Origin: Corynebacterium testudinoris
GTDB taxonomy: Bacteria > Actinomycetota > Actinomycetes > Mycobacteriales > Mycobacteriaceae
Direction of reading: 5' to 3'
Assembly (NCBI RefSeq): GCF_001021045.1
Contig: NZ_CP011545.1
Span: forward strand, 868,001-932,000
Length of the DNA stretch: 64,000 bases
A program made the translations under genes and the position numbers. Below, piece by piece: positions 28,370 through 37,467 of the stretch. Each line of letters begins with the position of its first letter. Within the stretch, counting starts at the first letter, position 1. The notes below the pieces were generated by a model, which was given only the letters and a program-made list of their open reading frames with translations, did not search any database and had not been told where the DNA came from.

Positions 28370-29449
28370 CTATCCTAGCCGGGGCTCATCCTCGTTAGGA
28401 ATAGACGGGGCCCGGGGACGGAGGGTAACTTGCTCCAATTCCGTCGGGTGGCGGTCGGTGCGGGCGGGGACATCCATGTCGGCGAGTCGACGCGCGGTGA
28501 CCATGACGCGGGAATCCAAGGAGCCGAGGGTGGCGTTGTAGGCCTCGACGGTCTTTTCCAATTGCCGGCCCACACGGTTGACGTGTTCCCCCATGGTGTT
28601 CAGCCGCGTGTAGAGGTCGCGGCCGAGTTGGTGGATGACGCGGGCCTTTTCCGAGACGTCTTCTTGGCGCCACCCCAAAGCGACGGTGCGCAGGAGAGCG
28701 AACAGGGACGTCGGGGTGGCCAGGACGATGTTGCGGGAAAACGCGTACTCCAGCAATTCCGAATCGACGGAGAGCGCGGCGTCGAGGAAAGGGTCGGCGG
28801 GGACGAAGAGAACGACAAACTCCGGCGTGGGATCGAAGGCGGTGATGTAGTCCTTCGCGGAGAGCTGGTTGACGTGGGTTCGCAGAAGATGGGCGTGCCG
28901 GCGCAGGTAGGCGGCGTGCTCCTCAGGGTCCTCGGTTTCTAAAGCATCAAGATAGGCGGTGAAGGGGACCTTCGCGTCGACGATGATGTGGCGTCCGCCG
29001 GCGAGATTGACCACGAGGTCAGGCCGGACGAGTTGGCCGCCGAGGCGAGCGGAGACCTGGGTGTCAAAGTCGCAGTGGCGGGTCATCCCACCCAGCTCCA
29101 CCACGCGCTCCAGCTGGATTTCGCCCCACCGCCCCCGAACTTGAGGGGCGCGCAGGGCGGTGACCAGTTTGTCGGTGCGGTCGGTCAAGCGGGCTGAGGT
29201 GCGCGTCATCGCCTGGACCTGGCTGGCCAGGGAGGCATAGGCGCTCGCGCGGCCCAACTCCAACTCTTTTAGCTGGCCGCCGATGGTGCTCACCGCTTCC
29301 TCGAGCGGAGCGAGGGAGCGGTGCAACTCTGCACCGTCTGGTGCGGTGGTGGGGTGGGGGACAGTGGGACGTCGATAAGCGTGCCCCAACCAGCCCAAAG
29401 CAGCGCCGAGGGCGATGCCGAGGAGGAGGACTAACAAGGTGGAACCCAT
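28370..29449 (-). CDS. rmuC: DNA recombination protein RmuC
   Basis: 359 residues. An N-terminal membrane helix (LLVLLLGIALGAALGWLGHAY), a coiled-coil region and the RmuC nuclease-like core: VRGRWGEIQLERVVELGGM, GRHIIVDAKVPFTAYLDALE, EFVVLFVPADPFLDAAL and NIVLATPTSLFALLRTVALGW. RmuC limits inversion at short inverted repeats in E. coli. Start ATG 29449 has AGAGGG seven bases upstream; GTG 29455 is too close to that site. Confidence 0.93.
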   Translation of the reverse strand: MGSTLLVLLLGIALGAALGWLGHAYRRPTVPHPTTAPDGAELHRSLAPLEEAVSTIGGQLKELELGRASAYASLASQVQAMTRTSARLTDRTDKLVTALRAPQVRGRWGEIQLERVVELGGMTRHCDFDTQVSARLGGQLVRPDLVVNLAGGRHIIVDAKVPFTAYLDALETEDPEEHAAYLRRHAHLLRTHVNQLSAKDYITAFDPTPEFVVLFVPADPFLDAALSVDSELLEYAFSRNIVLATPTSLFALLRTVALGWRQEDVSEKARVIHQLGRDLYTRLNTMGEHVNRVGRQLEKTVEAYNATLGSLDSRVMVTARRLADMDVPARTDRHPTELEQVTLRPRAPSIPNEDEPRLG

Positions 29450-29483
29450 GGCCACACCCTCTCACATCACCCCGACATGATGC

Positions 29484-30959
29484 TTAGCGACGCCCGAATT
29501 TGCCAAACAAATGTTCTATCCGCGAGTTGGTGAGAATAGTCCGACCGAAGCGACGCGGCTGAGACGGGGGAGTGGGGCTCGTTGCGACGTCGTCTTCGAG
29601 CTCTTCGTCGACGTAGACCACAGAATTGCGCCACTGTTTGCGCATGAGACGCCCCTCTTCCTCGGTGAGGCGACCGGCGAGCTGACCTTCGTGGGTAACA
29701 AAATCGATGTCGCTGGCGAGTTTTTCTCCCGAGCGCAGTGCCGTGATGTCGAGAAGATAGCGGAAGGCAACGGCAATCATGGCGGCGACCGGAACCGCGA
29801 GGAACGACCCCAGCAGGCCGAAAAGCCCGCCACCGATAATCACCGACACCAGCACGATCACCGGATGAAGATTCATCGCCCGCGCCTGCAACCACGGCGA
29901 CAAAACGTTGCCTTCGAGCTGCTGAACAGCGAGGACAACCGCGAGGACCATGAGGGCTTCGGTAAAGCCCAGGGACACCAGCGCCACCATCACGGACAAC
30001 GTGCCAGCGACAATCGCGCCGACATAAGGAATGAAACCGGCGATAAACGTGATCACCGCGAGCGCCAACGCCATGGGCACGCCGATGAGGACGAGGCCAA
30101 GGCCGATGAAGAACGCATCAATAAACGAGACGGTCGCCTGCGCCCGAATGAACCCACCCAGCGTCTTCCACCCGCGCATGAGCGATTCCGTCAGGTGCCA
30201 CCCCAAGCGGCGGCCCACGACCGCGCGCATCCACGGCAGGAAACGGAAGCCATCTTTGAGGAAGAAGAAGGTGAGCACCAACACCACGAACAACGTAATG
30301 ACTATCGACGTCGCCGTGCTCACGCCCGTCACAATCCCGCCGGCAATGGCGCCCGCCTGATCCTGCGCCCAACTAGCAATGTCGTTGACGAACCTGTCCA
30401 GGTCATCGCCATCCACATTGAACGGAGGCCCCTGGGCCCACAGCTGCAGGCGCTGCACGCCCTCCAACGTCTGCAGGTACAACACCTGCGACTGGCGGGC
30501 AATATCCGGGGCAATCATCCACAGGAGAGTGCCAAAGAAACCGAAGAAGCCAAGAATAGAAATGATGGCAGCCAGCGCCGATGGCACACCTTTGCTGCGC
30601 ATCCACGTCGTCGGGGGAGCGAGCACCGTGCACACAATGATCGCGAAAATAATCGGCAGCACGCCCTGGCCGACCTGCTTGAGCACGTACCACGCCACGT
30701 ACAGGAACGCGGCGATGATGAGCAGACGCAGTGCCCACATCGCGATCGACTTGAGGCCTTCGCCCACCACCACCGAGCGATCGACCTGGTCGAGGGGATC
30801 ACGGCCCTCGGTCTCGTTCAGCTCCTCTGAACTGGCAGTCCTCGGTGTGTCGGCTGTGTCATCGGCAACCACCGCATCCAGCACGGACTCAATGTCCGGA
30901 TCCGTTGCGCGCGGCGGGGTGCTCGGTGTCTGCTTTTGGTGCTCGGTCACGCTCCCCAT
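29484..30959 (-). CDS. AI-2E family transporter (TqsA/PerM type)
   Basis: 491 residues from ATG 30959. An acidic N-terminal tail (about 1-70) is followed by eight helices, with the characteristic FIDAFFIGLGLVLIGVPMALALAVITFIAGFIPYVGAIVAG and GNVLSPWLQARAMNLHPVIVLVSVIIGG. This family exports small molecules; autoinducer-2 is exported by TqsA, but other members move ions, so the substrate is unknown. The C-terminal 90 residues are cytoplasmic and charged. Confidence 0.88.
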   Translation of the reverse strand: MGSVTEHQKQTPSTPPRATDPDIESVLDAVVADDTADTPRTASSEELNETEGRDPLDQVDRSVVVGEGLKSIAMWALRLLIIAAFLYVAWYVLKQVGQGVLPIIFAIIVCTVLAPPTTWMRSKGVPSALAAIISILGFFGFFGTLLWMIAPDIARQSQVLYLQTLEGVQRLQLWAQGPPFNVDGDDLDRFVNDIASWAQDQAGAIAGGIVTGVSTATSIVITLFVVLVLTFFFLKDGFRFLPWMRAVVGRRLGWHLTESLMRGWKTLGGFIRAQATVSFIDAFFIGLGLVLIGVPMALALAVITFIAGFIPYVGAIVAGTLSVMVALVSLGFTEALMVLAVVLAVQQLEGNVLSPWLQARAMNLHPVIVLVSVIIGGGLFGLLGSFLAVPVAAMIAVAFRYLLDITALRSGEKLASDIDFVTHEGQLAGRLTEEEGRLMRKQWRNSVVYVDEELEDDVATSPTPPSQPRRFGRTILTNSRIEHLFGKFGRR

Positions 30960-31018
30960 CTTGCCTGACCGGGTAGCTGTGCGGCGGCAGCGGGCCGAGA
31001 CACGCCTAAGCCCCCTGC

Positions 31019-31630
31019 CTACGACCCCGTAGGGTGGCACTCGATCCCGATGCCTCGGAGAATGGCGTCGAACTGGGCTTCGGGGTTGGCGTCGGAGCGA
31101 CCAATCACCAGAGGGTAATCCAACGCCCATTCCCCGGAGCCGCGTAACGTATCGGTGCCCGAGGTCCAACCTTCATCGACGAGCATTGCGCTGCCGTAAA
31201 ACCAGCCCATGATGAGATCGTGGCAATCGCGCGCGGGCAGCGTGGCTCCTTCACACAATTCCATGACGGTTTCACTCAATCGGAACGACTCTTTGCCCAG
31301 GACTGGTTGGTATCGCATCAATGCGCGTGTGCCTGGGGTGGTAAACAAATCCCGGGCGCGATTTTCCAACTCCCGTAGACCGCAACGGGGGCAGGGGTCA
31401 GCCAGCAGGTTGGCGGCCCGGAGCCTCCCCAGTCTCTGATCGGCCAACTCGTGGAGGACCGCATCTAATGATGGGAAATAAGTGTAGATCGCGTTGGCAG
31501 ACACTCCCACGCGACCGGCGAGCATCCTCAGCGACACCTTCGACGCATCTCCGAGTTTGATGACCAGATCGTCAGCCGCAGACAGTATGTCGTCCGCCGA
31601 AATGTCCCCTCGTGGTCCTCGTTTGTGCAC
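31019..31630 (-). CDS. TetR-family regulator
   Basis: 203 residues, GTG 31630. HTH: SADDILSAADDLVIKLGDASKVSLRMLAGRVGVSANAIYTYFPSLDAVLHEL. A CPRCG pair in the ligand domain might bind metal. It is divergent from a CPBP protease gene, with a consensus TATAAT (31690-31695) between the two genes; mutual regulation is likely. The effector is unknown. Confidence 0.85.
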   Translation of the reverse strand: MHKRGPRGDISADDILSAADDLVIKLGDASKVSLRMLAGRVGVSANAIYTYFPSLDAVLHELADQRLGRLRAANLLADPCPRCGLRELENRARDLFTTPGTRALMRYQPVLGKESFRLSETVMELCEGATLPARDCHDLIMGWFYGSAMLVDEGWTSGTDTLRGSGEWALDYPLVIGRSDANPEAQFDAILRGIGIECHPTGS

Positions 31631-31689
31631 GCTGGCAACCTTTCTTCGTGTTGGTGACCCCGCTGAGCCCCGATCCTATTTGTACACTG

Positions 31690-31695
31690 TATAAT
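31690..31695 (+). promoter_or_regulatory. Consensus -10 box of the CPBP gene
   Basis: TATAAT, preceded by TTTGTACACTG, lies 50 bases before the CPBP start and 60 bases from the divergent TetR start. The TGTACA palindrome (31681-31686) immediately upstream would suit a TetR operator. Confidence 0.55.
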
Positions 31696-31744
31696 TTGGG
31701 CAACCTGAAACAAAAATCGCTCAAGGGCCAAACGAGGAAGCGCC

Positions 31745-32566
31745 ATGAACTCCCAACACACCCCACGACCCGGCGCCGCCGAGATCATCGCCTATGTCGC
31801 TCTCGCCATCGCTTTGTGCTTCATCGTCGCTTCGCCAGGCATTCTCGGCGTGCTCAACGAAGAACTCTCGGCGACGCTGGTTCCCCTCGCCCAACTGACC
31901 CCGCTCATCGCCACCATTCCGTTCATCGCACTCTTACGGAGACGCTCGACACCCCAGGGTGAGCCGGTGAAGGTGGCGGACCTACTTGCCTTACGCTGGC
32001 GCGGATCAATGCCCTGGACCTGCCTCGGCGTCGGGGCCGTAGCAGCAATCGCGGCCACACAGCTCGTCGCCGGTCTAGCAGTGGGGTGGCAGTTCAATCC
32101 ACCCGAATTAATCTCCATAGCGATCTTCGCCGTTGCCCCGTTCCTGCTACTGCAGTCGGTCTTCGCCTTCGGTGAGGAAACGGGCTGGCGCGGCTGGCTG
32201 GTCACTCGCACGCAGCACCTCGGATTCCCTGCAATGGCTGCAATCTCAGCGGTCGCGTGGACGCTCTTCCACATCCCGGCGGTGCTGATTTTCAATTTTG
32301 AGACACCCCAGATGATCGCGTATCTGGCATCGATCGCCTCGTGGGCCCCGTTTCTGGTCGCCCTGCGCCTGGCGTCCGGCTCCGTGTGGCCCGTTGTATT
32401 CGCCCATGGTGCGATTAACTCGGTCCGTGTGTTTTTCCTGCAATCAGTTGCCACAGCTGATGGGCCGACCACGATCGGTGGAGTCGACTGGGCAGTTGAA
32501 GCCCTTGGCATTGCACTGTGGGTCGGCGCGGGTTGGTGGCTGTATTCGCGGACCCGCCGCCGGTAA
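31745..32566 (+). CDS. CPBP-family intramembrane metalloprotease
   Basis: 273 residues with about seven or eight helices. The three CPBP motifs are complete: GEETGWRGWL (EExxxR), WTLFHIP (FxxxH) and FAHGAINS (HxxxN). Eukaryotic relatives cut CAAX-prenylated proteins; bacterial members often act in bacteriocin immunity or maturation. Start ATG 31745 follows AACGAGGAAGCGCC. The TetR gene upstream is the likely regulator. Confidence 0.87.
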   Translation: MNSQHTPRPGAAEIIAYVALAIALCFIVASPGILGVLNEELSATLVPLAQLTPLIATIPFIALLRRRSTPQGEPVKVADLLALRWRGSMPWTCLGVGAVAAIAATQLVAGLAVGWQFNPPELISIAIFAVAPFLLLQSVFAFGEETGWRGWLVTRTQHLGFPAMAAISAVAWTLFHIPAVLIFNFETPQMIAYLASIASWAPFLVALRLASGSVWPVVFAHGAINSVRVFFLQSVATADGPTTIGGVDWAVEALGIALWVGAGWWLYSRTRRR

Positions 32567-32618
32567 CGGCGGGGAGGAAGCCCCTTGACGCTGACACGGC
32601 GTCGATAAGCAACGCGAA

Positions 32619-32656
32619 GCCCCCTGCCTCCTCAGGAATCTCAGGAAGCAGGGGGC
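32619..32656. terminator. Hairpin between the CPBP gene and metS
   Basis: GCCCCCTGC (32619-32627) pairs with GCAGGGGGC (32648-32656) between convergent genes. Neither side has a long T-run, so it may act as a weak two-way terminator or stabilise 3' ends. Confidence 0.55.
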
Positions 32657-32672
32657 GCGCGGGTGGTGTGGT

Positions 32673-32840
32673 CTAGCGGTATTCCTGCTCAGCGAGGGTA
32701 TCGTCGCTCGCCCACGTGGACATCCCGAGCTCACCGGACTTCTCATCCGGGTTTCGGCGCAGGTGCAGGGCGCTGACAACGAGGCCGCCCCAGATGACGA
32801 CCATGAACATGACCATCATCATGATTGCGATTCCGCTCAT
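32673..32840 (-). CDS. metS: Methionine/alanine importer small subunit MetS
   Basis: A 55-residue protein, MSGIAIMMMVMFMVVIWGG..., with one very Met-rich transmembrane helix and a short polar tail ending AEQEYR. It starts inside the metP stop codon (ATGA overlap, 32837-32840). In C. glutamicum the small MetS is needed with MetP for methionine and alanine uptake. It is too short for most ORF lists and easily missed. Confidence 0.9.
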   Translation of the reverse strand: MSGIAIMMMVMFMVVIWGGLVVSALHLRRNPDEKSGELGMSTWASDDTLAEQEYR

Positions 32841-34465
32841 GATTGCTCTCCATTCTGTGCGGCGGTTGCTGTGTCTGGTTCGAAGCGGCGCGGCTCCCGG
32901 ATAGTTCGGCGCAGGTAGGGGTCAACGCCGAAGTCGGAGCCGGGTGGGCCGTCGAGGCGGGCGGTTCCCCGCCACGGCAAGATCGACAAGGTGAGGGAGC
33001 TGATGACGATGATTGCCAGCACCGCCCAGCCGTACAGTGCGATCTGCACGCCGGTGTAGCCGCCGTAGGGCTCTTTGACCAGGGTGACCAGCTCTTGGAT
33101 GAGGGTGAAGCCCAGGACGAGGGTGGTCACGTTGACCACGCAGATGCGCCAGACCGTGCCCACGCGGAAGGAGGAGACGGCGTTGAGGTGGGAACCGAAC
33201 TCGTCGATGCGGCGCAGGATCCAGTCGATGACGATGACGGAGATCAGCGCGATGGCGACGATGCCGATGTTGTTGGTGAACTTGTCCATGACGTCGAGAG
33301 CCATGAGGCCGGACGTGGTGGAAAACAGGGCCAGAGACAGCAGGGCCATGAAGGTGCCGATGCCGATGGCGACGGCCTTACGCGGCAGGTTGAACTTGTC
33401 CTTGACTGCGGAGACGACCACCTCGAGCAGGGAGAACAGGGAGGTAAAGCCCGCGAGGGTGAGGGAGGCGAAGAAGAAGAAGCCGAAGATCGGGCCCAGG
33501 GTCATCTCGTTGATGATGGCGGGGAAGGCCACGAAGGCCAGGCCGATACCGGAGGTGGCGACCTCATCGACGGCGACGCTTTGCTGGGTAGCCATGAACC
33601 CCAGTGCGGCGAAAACGCCAATGCCCGCGAGGACCTCGAAGGAGGAGTTGGCGAAAGCGGTGGTCAGGCCGGTGCCGGTGAGGTTGGAGCGGGGGCGCAG
33701 GTACGAGGAGTACGTGAGCATGATGCCGAAGCCCACGGACAGGGAGAAGAAGATCTGGCCATACGCCGCGATCCACACCGTGGGGTTGGCCAACGCTGAC
33801 CAATTCGGGGTGAAAAGGGCGTCAAGGCCGGTGGCGGCACCGGGGAGCAGCAAAGCCTGGATGACCACGATGATGAACAGCACGACGAGGACCGGCATGA
33901 AGAACATGGACACCCGACCGATGCCCTTGTCCACGCCGATCGCGAGGACAATGATGGCCGCGATCCACACCGCGGCCAGCGCGAGGGCGATCTGCGGAAC
34001 GATGTCAGTAGAGAACGTTGCCGTCTCATCGAATTGCAAGAAGTCGCCAAAGAAGTAAGCGTTCGGATCATCGCCCCACGCCTTGTTAAAGGACTTGAAG
34101 GCGTACAAACCCGCCCAGCCGATAATGGCGGCGTAATAAATGGTGATGAAGAAAGCCACGCCGACCTGGATCCATCCCACGGGCTCGGCCCAGGATTTAA
34201 TGCGGCGGAACACTAGGGGAGCGGAGCCGCGATAGCGGTGACCCAGCGCGTAGTCGAGGAACAGCAGGGGAATACCGGCTGTCAGCAGTGCCACGAGGTA
34301 GGGAATGAGGAAGGCGCCGCCACCATTGTCATAAGCGACATAGGGGAAACGCCAAATGTTGCCGAGGCCAACGGCGGAGCCGACTGCGGCGAGCAAGAAC
34401 ACCCATCGTGAGGAAAACACCTCACGGCGTTGCGTCTGCCCGGGCTGCGATGATGTCGCGGACAT
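32837..34465 (-). CDS. metP: Sodium-coupled methionine/alanine importer MetP (NSS family)
   Basis: 542 residues from ATG 34465 (MSATSSQPGQ); the longer frame has no support. Helix 1 carries SRWVFLLAAVGSAVGLGNIWRFPYVAYDNGGGAFLIPY, the NSS sodium and substrate site, and about twelve helices follow, including YAAIIGWAGLYAF and FGIMLTYSSYLRPRSNL. Overlap with metS identifies it as MetP rather than a general neurotransmitter-symporter homologue. It would supply methionine. Confidence 0.93.
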   Translation of the reverse strand: MSATSSQPGQTQRREVFSSRWVFLLAAVGSAVGLGNIWRFPYVAYDNGGGAFLIPYLVALLTAGIPLLFLDYALGHRYRGSAPLVFRRIKSWAEPVGWIQVGVAFFITIYYAAIIGWAGLYAFKSFNKAWGDDPNAYFFGDFLQFDETATFSTDIVPQIALALAAVWIAAIIVLAIGVDKGIGRVSMFFMPVLVVLFIIVVIQALLLPGAATGLDALFTPNWSALANPTVWIAAYGQIFFSLSVGFGIMLTYSSYLRPRSNLTGTGLTTAFANSSFEVLAGIGVFAALGFMATQQSVAVDEVATSGIGLAFVAFPAIINEMTLGPIFGFFFFASLTLAGFTSLFSLLEVVVSAVKDKFNLPRKAVAIGIGTFMALLSLALFSTTSGLMALDVMDKFTNNIGIVAIALISVIVIDWILRRIDEFGSHLNAVSSFRVGTVWRICVVNVTTLVLGFTLIQELVTLVKEPYGGYTGVQIALYGWAVLAIIVISSLTLSILPWRGTARLDGPPGSDFGVDPYLRRTIREPRRFEPDTATAAQNGEQS

Positions 34466-34641
34466 ATCAAATACCTGTCTGATCCTTGAAACGGATAAAG
34501 GTCGATGCTTTCCAGCAGCCCGGGGTGTGGCGGTGGGGCACTCGACAACGGCACCATGGGTGAGACGCCGCTTACATGAGTGCACGTATCATATAACGAG
34601 ACAACCAAGGTCGTTAACTGCGGCTGATAGGATATGCCCCC

Positions 34642-35727
34642 GTGAGCCTTACTCTTGGAATTGTCGGCCTGCCCAATGTTGGCAAGTCCACCCTCTTTAA
34701 CGCCCTGACCCGCAACGATGTGCTGGCCGCGAACTACCCGTTCGCCACCATCGAGCCCAACATCGGTCTCGTCGAGCTTCCCGATGCCCGCCTGGTCCGC
34801 CTCGCCGAGATCTTCGGCTCCGAGCGCATCCTGCCTGCGACGGTCTCCTTCGTCGACATCGCCGGCATCGTCAAGGGCGCCTCCGAAGGCGAGGGCATGG
34901 GCAACGCCTTCCTGGCCAACATCCGTGAGGCCGACGCCATCTGCCAGGTCGTTCGTGCCTTCTCCGACGACAACGTCATCCACGTCGACGGAGTGGTCAA
35001 CCCGACCTCCGACATCTCTGTCATCAACACCGAGCTCATCCTCGCCGATCTCCAGACGATTGAAAAGGCCCTGCCTCGCCTGGAGAAGGATGCCCGCAAG
35101 GACAAATCGCTTATCGACGCCGTCGCTGAAGTCAAGAAAGCACAATCCGTCCTGGAGGACGATCGCACCCTCTTCTCCGCCGCCAAAGGCGGCGAAATCG
35201 ACCTCGCCCTGCTCCGCGACCTCCACCTCATGACTGCTAAGCCCTTCCTCTACGTCTTCAACTCCGACGAAGAAGTGCTGACCGACGACGCCCGCAAGGA
35301 CGAACTCCGCGCCCTCGTCGCCCCCGCCGACTGCGTCTTCCTCGACGCCAAAACCGAAACCGAACTCCTCGAACTCGACGAGGACGAAGCCGCCGAACTC
35401 CTCGAGTCCGTCGGCCAACACGAACCCGGACTCCACTCCCTCGCCAAAGCCGGCTTCGCCACCCTCGGCCTACAGACCTACCTCACCGCCGGCCCCAAAG
35501 AATCCCGCGCCTGGACCATCCACCAAGGCGATACCGCCCCCCAAGCCGCCGGTGTCATTCATACCGACTTCGAACGCGGCTTCATCAAAGCCGAAATCGT
35601 CTCCTTCGCCGACCTCGACGCCGCCGGCTCCATGGCCGAGGCCAAAGCCAAGGGCAAGGTGCGCCAAGAAGGCAAGGACTACGTGATGGCCGACGGGGAC
35701 GTGGTGGAGTTTAGGTTTAACGTGTAG
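34642..35727 (+). CDS. ychF: Redox-regulated ATPase YchF (Obg-related)
   Basis: 361 residues, GTG start. The P-loop GLPNVGKST, the switch region FVDIAGIVKGASEGEGMGN, the coiled-coil insert and the TGS domain (TYLTAGPKESRAWTI...HTDFERGFIKAEIVSFADL...GDVVEFRFNV) are all present. The usual NKxD is NSDE (VFNSDEE), as in YchF proteins that prefer ATP. It associates with ribosomes and affects stress response. One copy of the repeated 11-mer lies within it (35109-35119). Confidence 0.96.
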   Translation: MSLTLGIVGLPNVGKSTLFNALTRNDVLAANYPFATIEPNIGLVELPDARLVRLAEIFGSERILPATVSFVDIAGIVKGASEGEGMGNAFLANIREADAICQVVRAFSDDNVIHVDGVVNPTSDISVINTELILADLQTIEKALPRLEKDARKDKSLIDAVAEVKKAQSVLEDDRTLFSAAKGGEIDLALLRDLHLMTAKPFLYVFNSDEEVLTDDARKDELRALVAPADCVFLDAKTETELLELDEDEAAELLESVGQHEPGLHSLAKAGFATLGLQTYLTAGPKESRAWTIHQGDTAPQAAGVIHTDFERGFIKAEIVSFADLDAAGSMAEAKAKGKVRQEGKDYVMADGDVVEFRFNV

Positions 35728-35760
35728 CGTTATTGACGAGTTCCGTTATATGATGCTCCT

Positions 35761-36042
35761 GTGATCAGGTCGTTCGAGAACAAGGACACCGATCGAATCT
35801 GGCATGAGCAGTGCGTCAAGCGTGTCGATCGGACGGTGCAGCGTGCGACGTTGAGGAAGCTCGAACTGATCCATGCTGCGAAGGACGTCGAAGATCTCCG
35901 AATACCGCCAGGAAACCGCTTGGAGCGATTGCAGGGCGAGCGTCGTGGGCAGCACTGTATCCGAGTGAACTCGCAATGGCGGATTTGCTTCGTTTGGAGA
36001 GATGGAGGTGCAGAAAATGTCGAACTCGTCGACCACCACTGA
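35761..36042 (+). CDS. higB: HigB-type toxin (RelE superfamily)
   Basis: 93 residues, GTG start. RSFENKDTDRIW, RATLRKLELIHAAKDVEDLRIPPGNRLERL and HCIRVNSQWRICFVWRDG...VELVDHH are the HigB/graT pattern: a ribosome-dependent mRNA nuclease. The toxin gene precedes the antitoxin and overlaps it by 26 bases, the HigBA order. It stands at the left edge of the accessory island right after ychF. Confidence 0.92.
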   Translation: MIRSFENKDTDRIWHEQCVKRVDRTVQRATLRKLELIHAAKDVEDLRIPPGNRLERLQGERRGQHCIRVNSQWRICFVWRDGGAENVELVDHH

Positions 36043-36337
36043 GAGCAACTTGATCGAGCCGATCCACCCGGGGGAGATCCTGATGGAGGATTTCATCGCA
36101 GGTTTCGGGATCACGCAGAACAAGCTCGCCGTATCCATCGGCGTGCCGCCGCGGCGGATCAATGAGATCGTGCACGGCAAGCGTGGGATTACTGCCGATA
36201 CCGCCATCCGCCTGGCCAAGTACTTCGGCACCTCGGCAGAGTTGTGGATGAACTTGCAGTCCAATTATGAGTTGCGGCTTGAGCGGCGCGCGTTGAGTGA
36301 GCAGATTGACGCGATCGCGCCCCTGCAGACCGCTTGA
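36017..36337 (+). CDS. higA: HigA-type antitoxin (XRE family)
   Basis: 106 residues from ATG 36017 after GGAGGTG (36004-36010). The HigA core is IHPGEILMEDFIAGFGITQNKLAVSIGVPPRRINEIVHGKRGITADTAIRLAKYFGTSAELWMNLQSNYEL. It binds HigB and represses the operon. The reading frame start lies within the toxin gene, so translation is coupled. Confidence 0.92.
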   Translation: MSNSSTTTESNLIEPIHPGEILMEDFIAGFGITQNKLAVSIGVPPRRINEIVHGKRGITADTAIRLAKYFGTSAELWMNLQSNYELRLERRALSEQIDAIAPLQTA

Positions 36338-37467
36338 CCTGGCCGGTGCTCAGAACAGTGCGTCGGGGCATTATTGAATCGCAGCCACGAATCGTGGCAG
36401 CGGGAGTCCTGCGGTGATGCTCCTTCACGGTCTGACCGGGAGTAGCGAAGAGTAGTCTAGCGAAGGCATGACACCAGGACTCGGTGACCCGTGGATGCTA
36501 GGAGGTCTGCATTCGCTGAAGATGCCGTCGCTGTGATCGAGTTGGTCGTGCCCAACCAGCGGTGAAGTCTCGTGGGTCGGTCGATGGAAGCTCACTCGGA
36601 CTCTCTCACGGCGTTGGCGCGCCTGGGCCCCGCCTCGGCCTTGGGATGCTCGAGAGACACGTTGCTGGTAGCAGCGATCCAAGAATGGCGGACGCTTTGG
36701 GCCGATCTTTGCGTCCTGGCCGGTGCCAGTCGACATTGAGGCTTAGTGGCGCGGTTTTCTGGGGAATGTTCCGATCATTGTTAGGTGGGTGGCCGATCTT
36801 GAGCCCACAGAGCAAAGGCTAGAACCACGCCTAGACGCAGACATGATGCTGCGAGAGATCGTGGGCGTTCACGAGCCGCTCGGGTCCGAATGAGGCGCAA
36901 CTAGTAGTGCCGACACTCGCGGTCGTCGGGGCGAGGGGATATTCTCTGAGAACTAAATGGCGGAGCTGACTCGATGCCGTCCTGTTCTCAGTGACAGCAA
37001 GCTCGAAGACGGTATGCAACGACCTGCCGGCACTTGCAGATCGATAAAATTTGCGAACAGGAACGCTCCGTGTGGATGTTACTAATTTGGGCCTCGTCCC
37101 GGTGCTTATCGAGCGCGCCCGTGAACTGACCTGGAAGCGGCCGGGCCGCTCCGTCATTGACCAAGCGCTGCACCGGCCCATTGCCGCGAAGTGGGAAGGT
37201 CCGATGATTGACGGGTTCGGACCCAGGTCGGACCAGATGTGGCTGTCTTCAAGGCCGGCCTACGAGGTTGCGCGGCTCTCCAAGGCATCGCACTGCTTGT
37301 CCTGCGGCGAAGTACGCGTGTAGCCGTGAGTAATCGTCCTCGCCTTTCTTTTCTAACTCGGCGCTAGCTGTGCTTATGCAACCCTTGTAAGTCGAATCTG
37401 CCCCAGCTCGGGTTTGTGTCTGCTTGCCGTCTATCCCTGTGTCGTTGGTCTATGCGAAGATCACTTC
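36338..37467. other. 1.1 kb without a convincing gene
   Basis: Only short frames occur, none with recognisable domain or ribosome site. Base composition is less GC-biased than the neighbours. A GCCACGA/TCGTGGC hairpin (36384-36398) after higA may end that operon. A frame at 37051-37323 (starting LRTGTLRVDVTNLGLVPVLIERARELTW) looks protein-like but matches nothing I know. The stretch is best read as decayed mobile DNA. Confidence 0.5.
37051..37323 (+). CDS. Small hypothetical protein or gene fragment
   Basis: A 90-residue frame with TTG start. The first half, VDVTNLGLVPVLIERARELTWKRPGRSVIDQALH, has a helical, evenly mixed composition, and a C-terminal CLSC pair ends it. No ribosome site is evident. 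It may be the remnant of a longer gene broken upstream. Not recognised. Confidence 0.25.
   Translation: MRTGTLRVDVTNLGLVPVLIERARELTWKRPGRSVIDQALHRPIAAKWEGPMIDGFGPRSDQMWLSSRPAYEVARLSKASHCLSCGEVRV

Noticed and set aside
29511-30830. 439-residue frame opposite the AI-2E transporter
   Set aside because: Arg/His/Asp-rich shadow frame; the minus strand carries a complete membrane transporter.
36750-36830. Possible end of an ISL3- or IS3-type element
   Set aside because: The text resembles an IS border only loosely; no transposase fragment or paired inverted end could be found.
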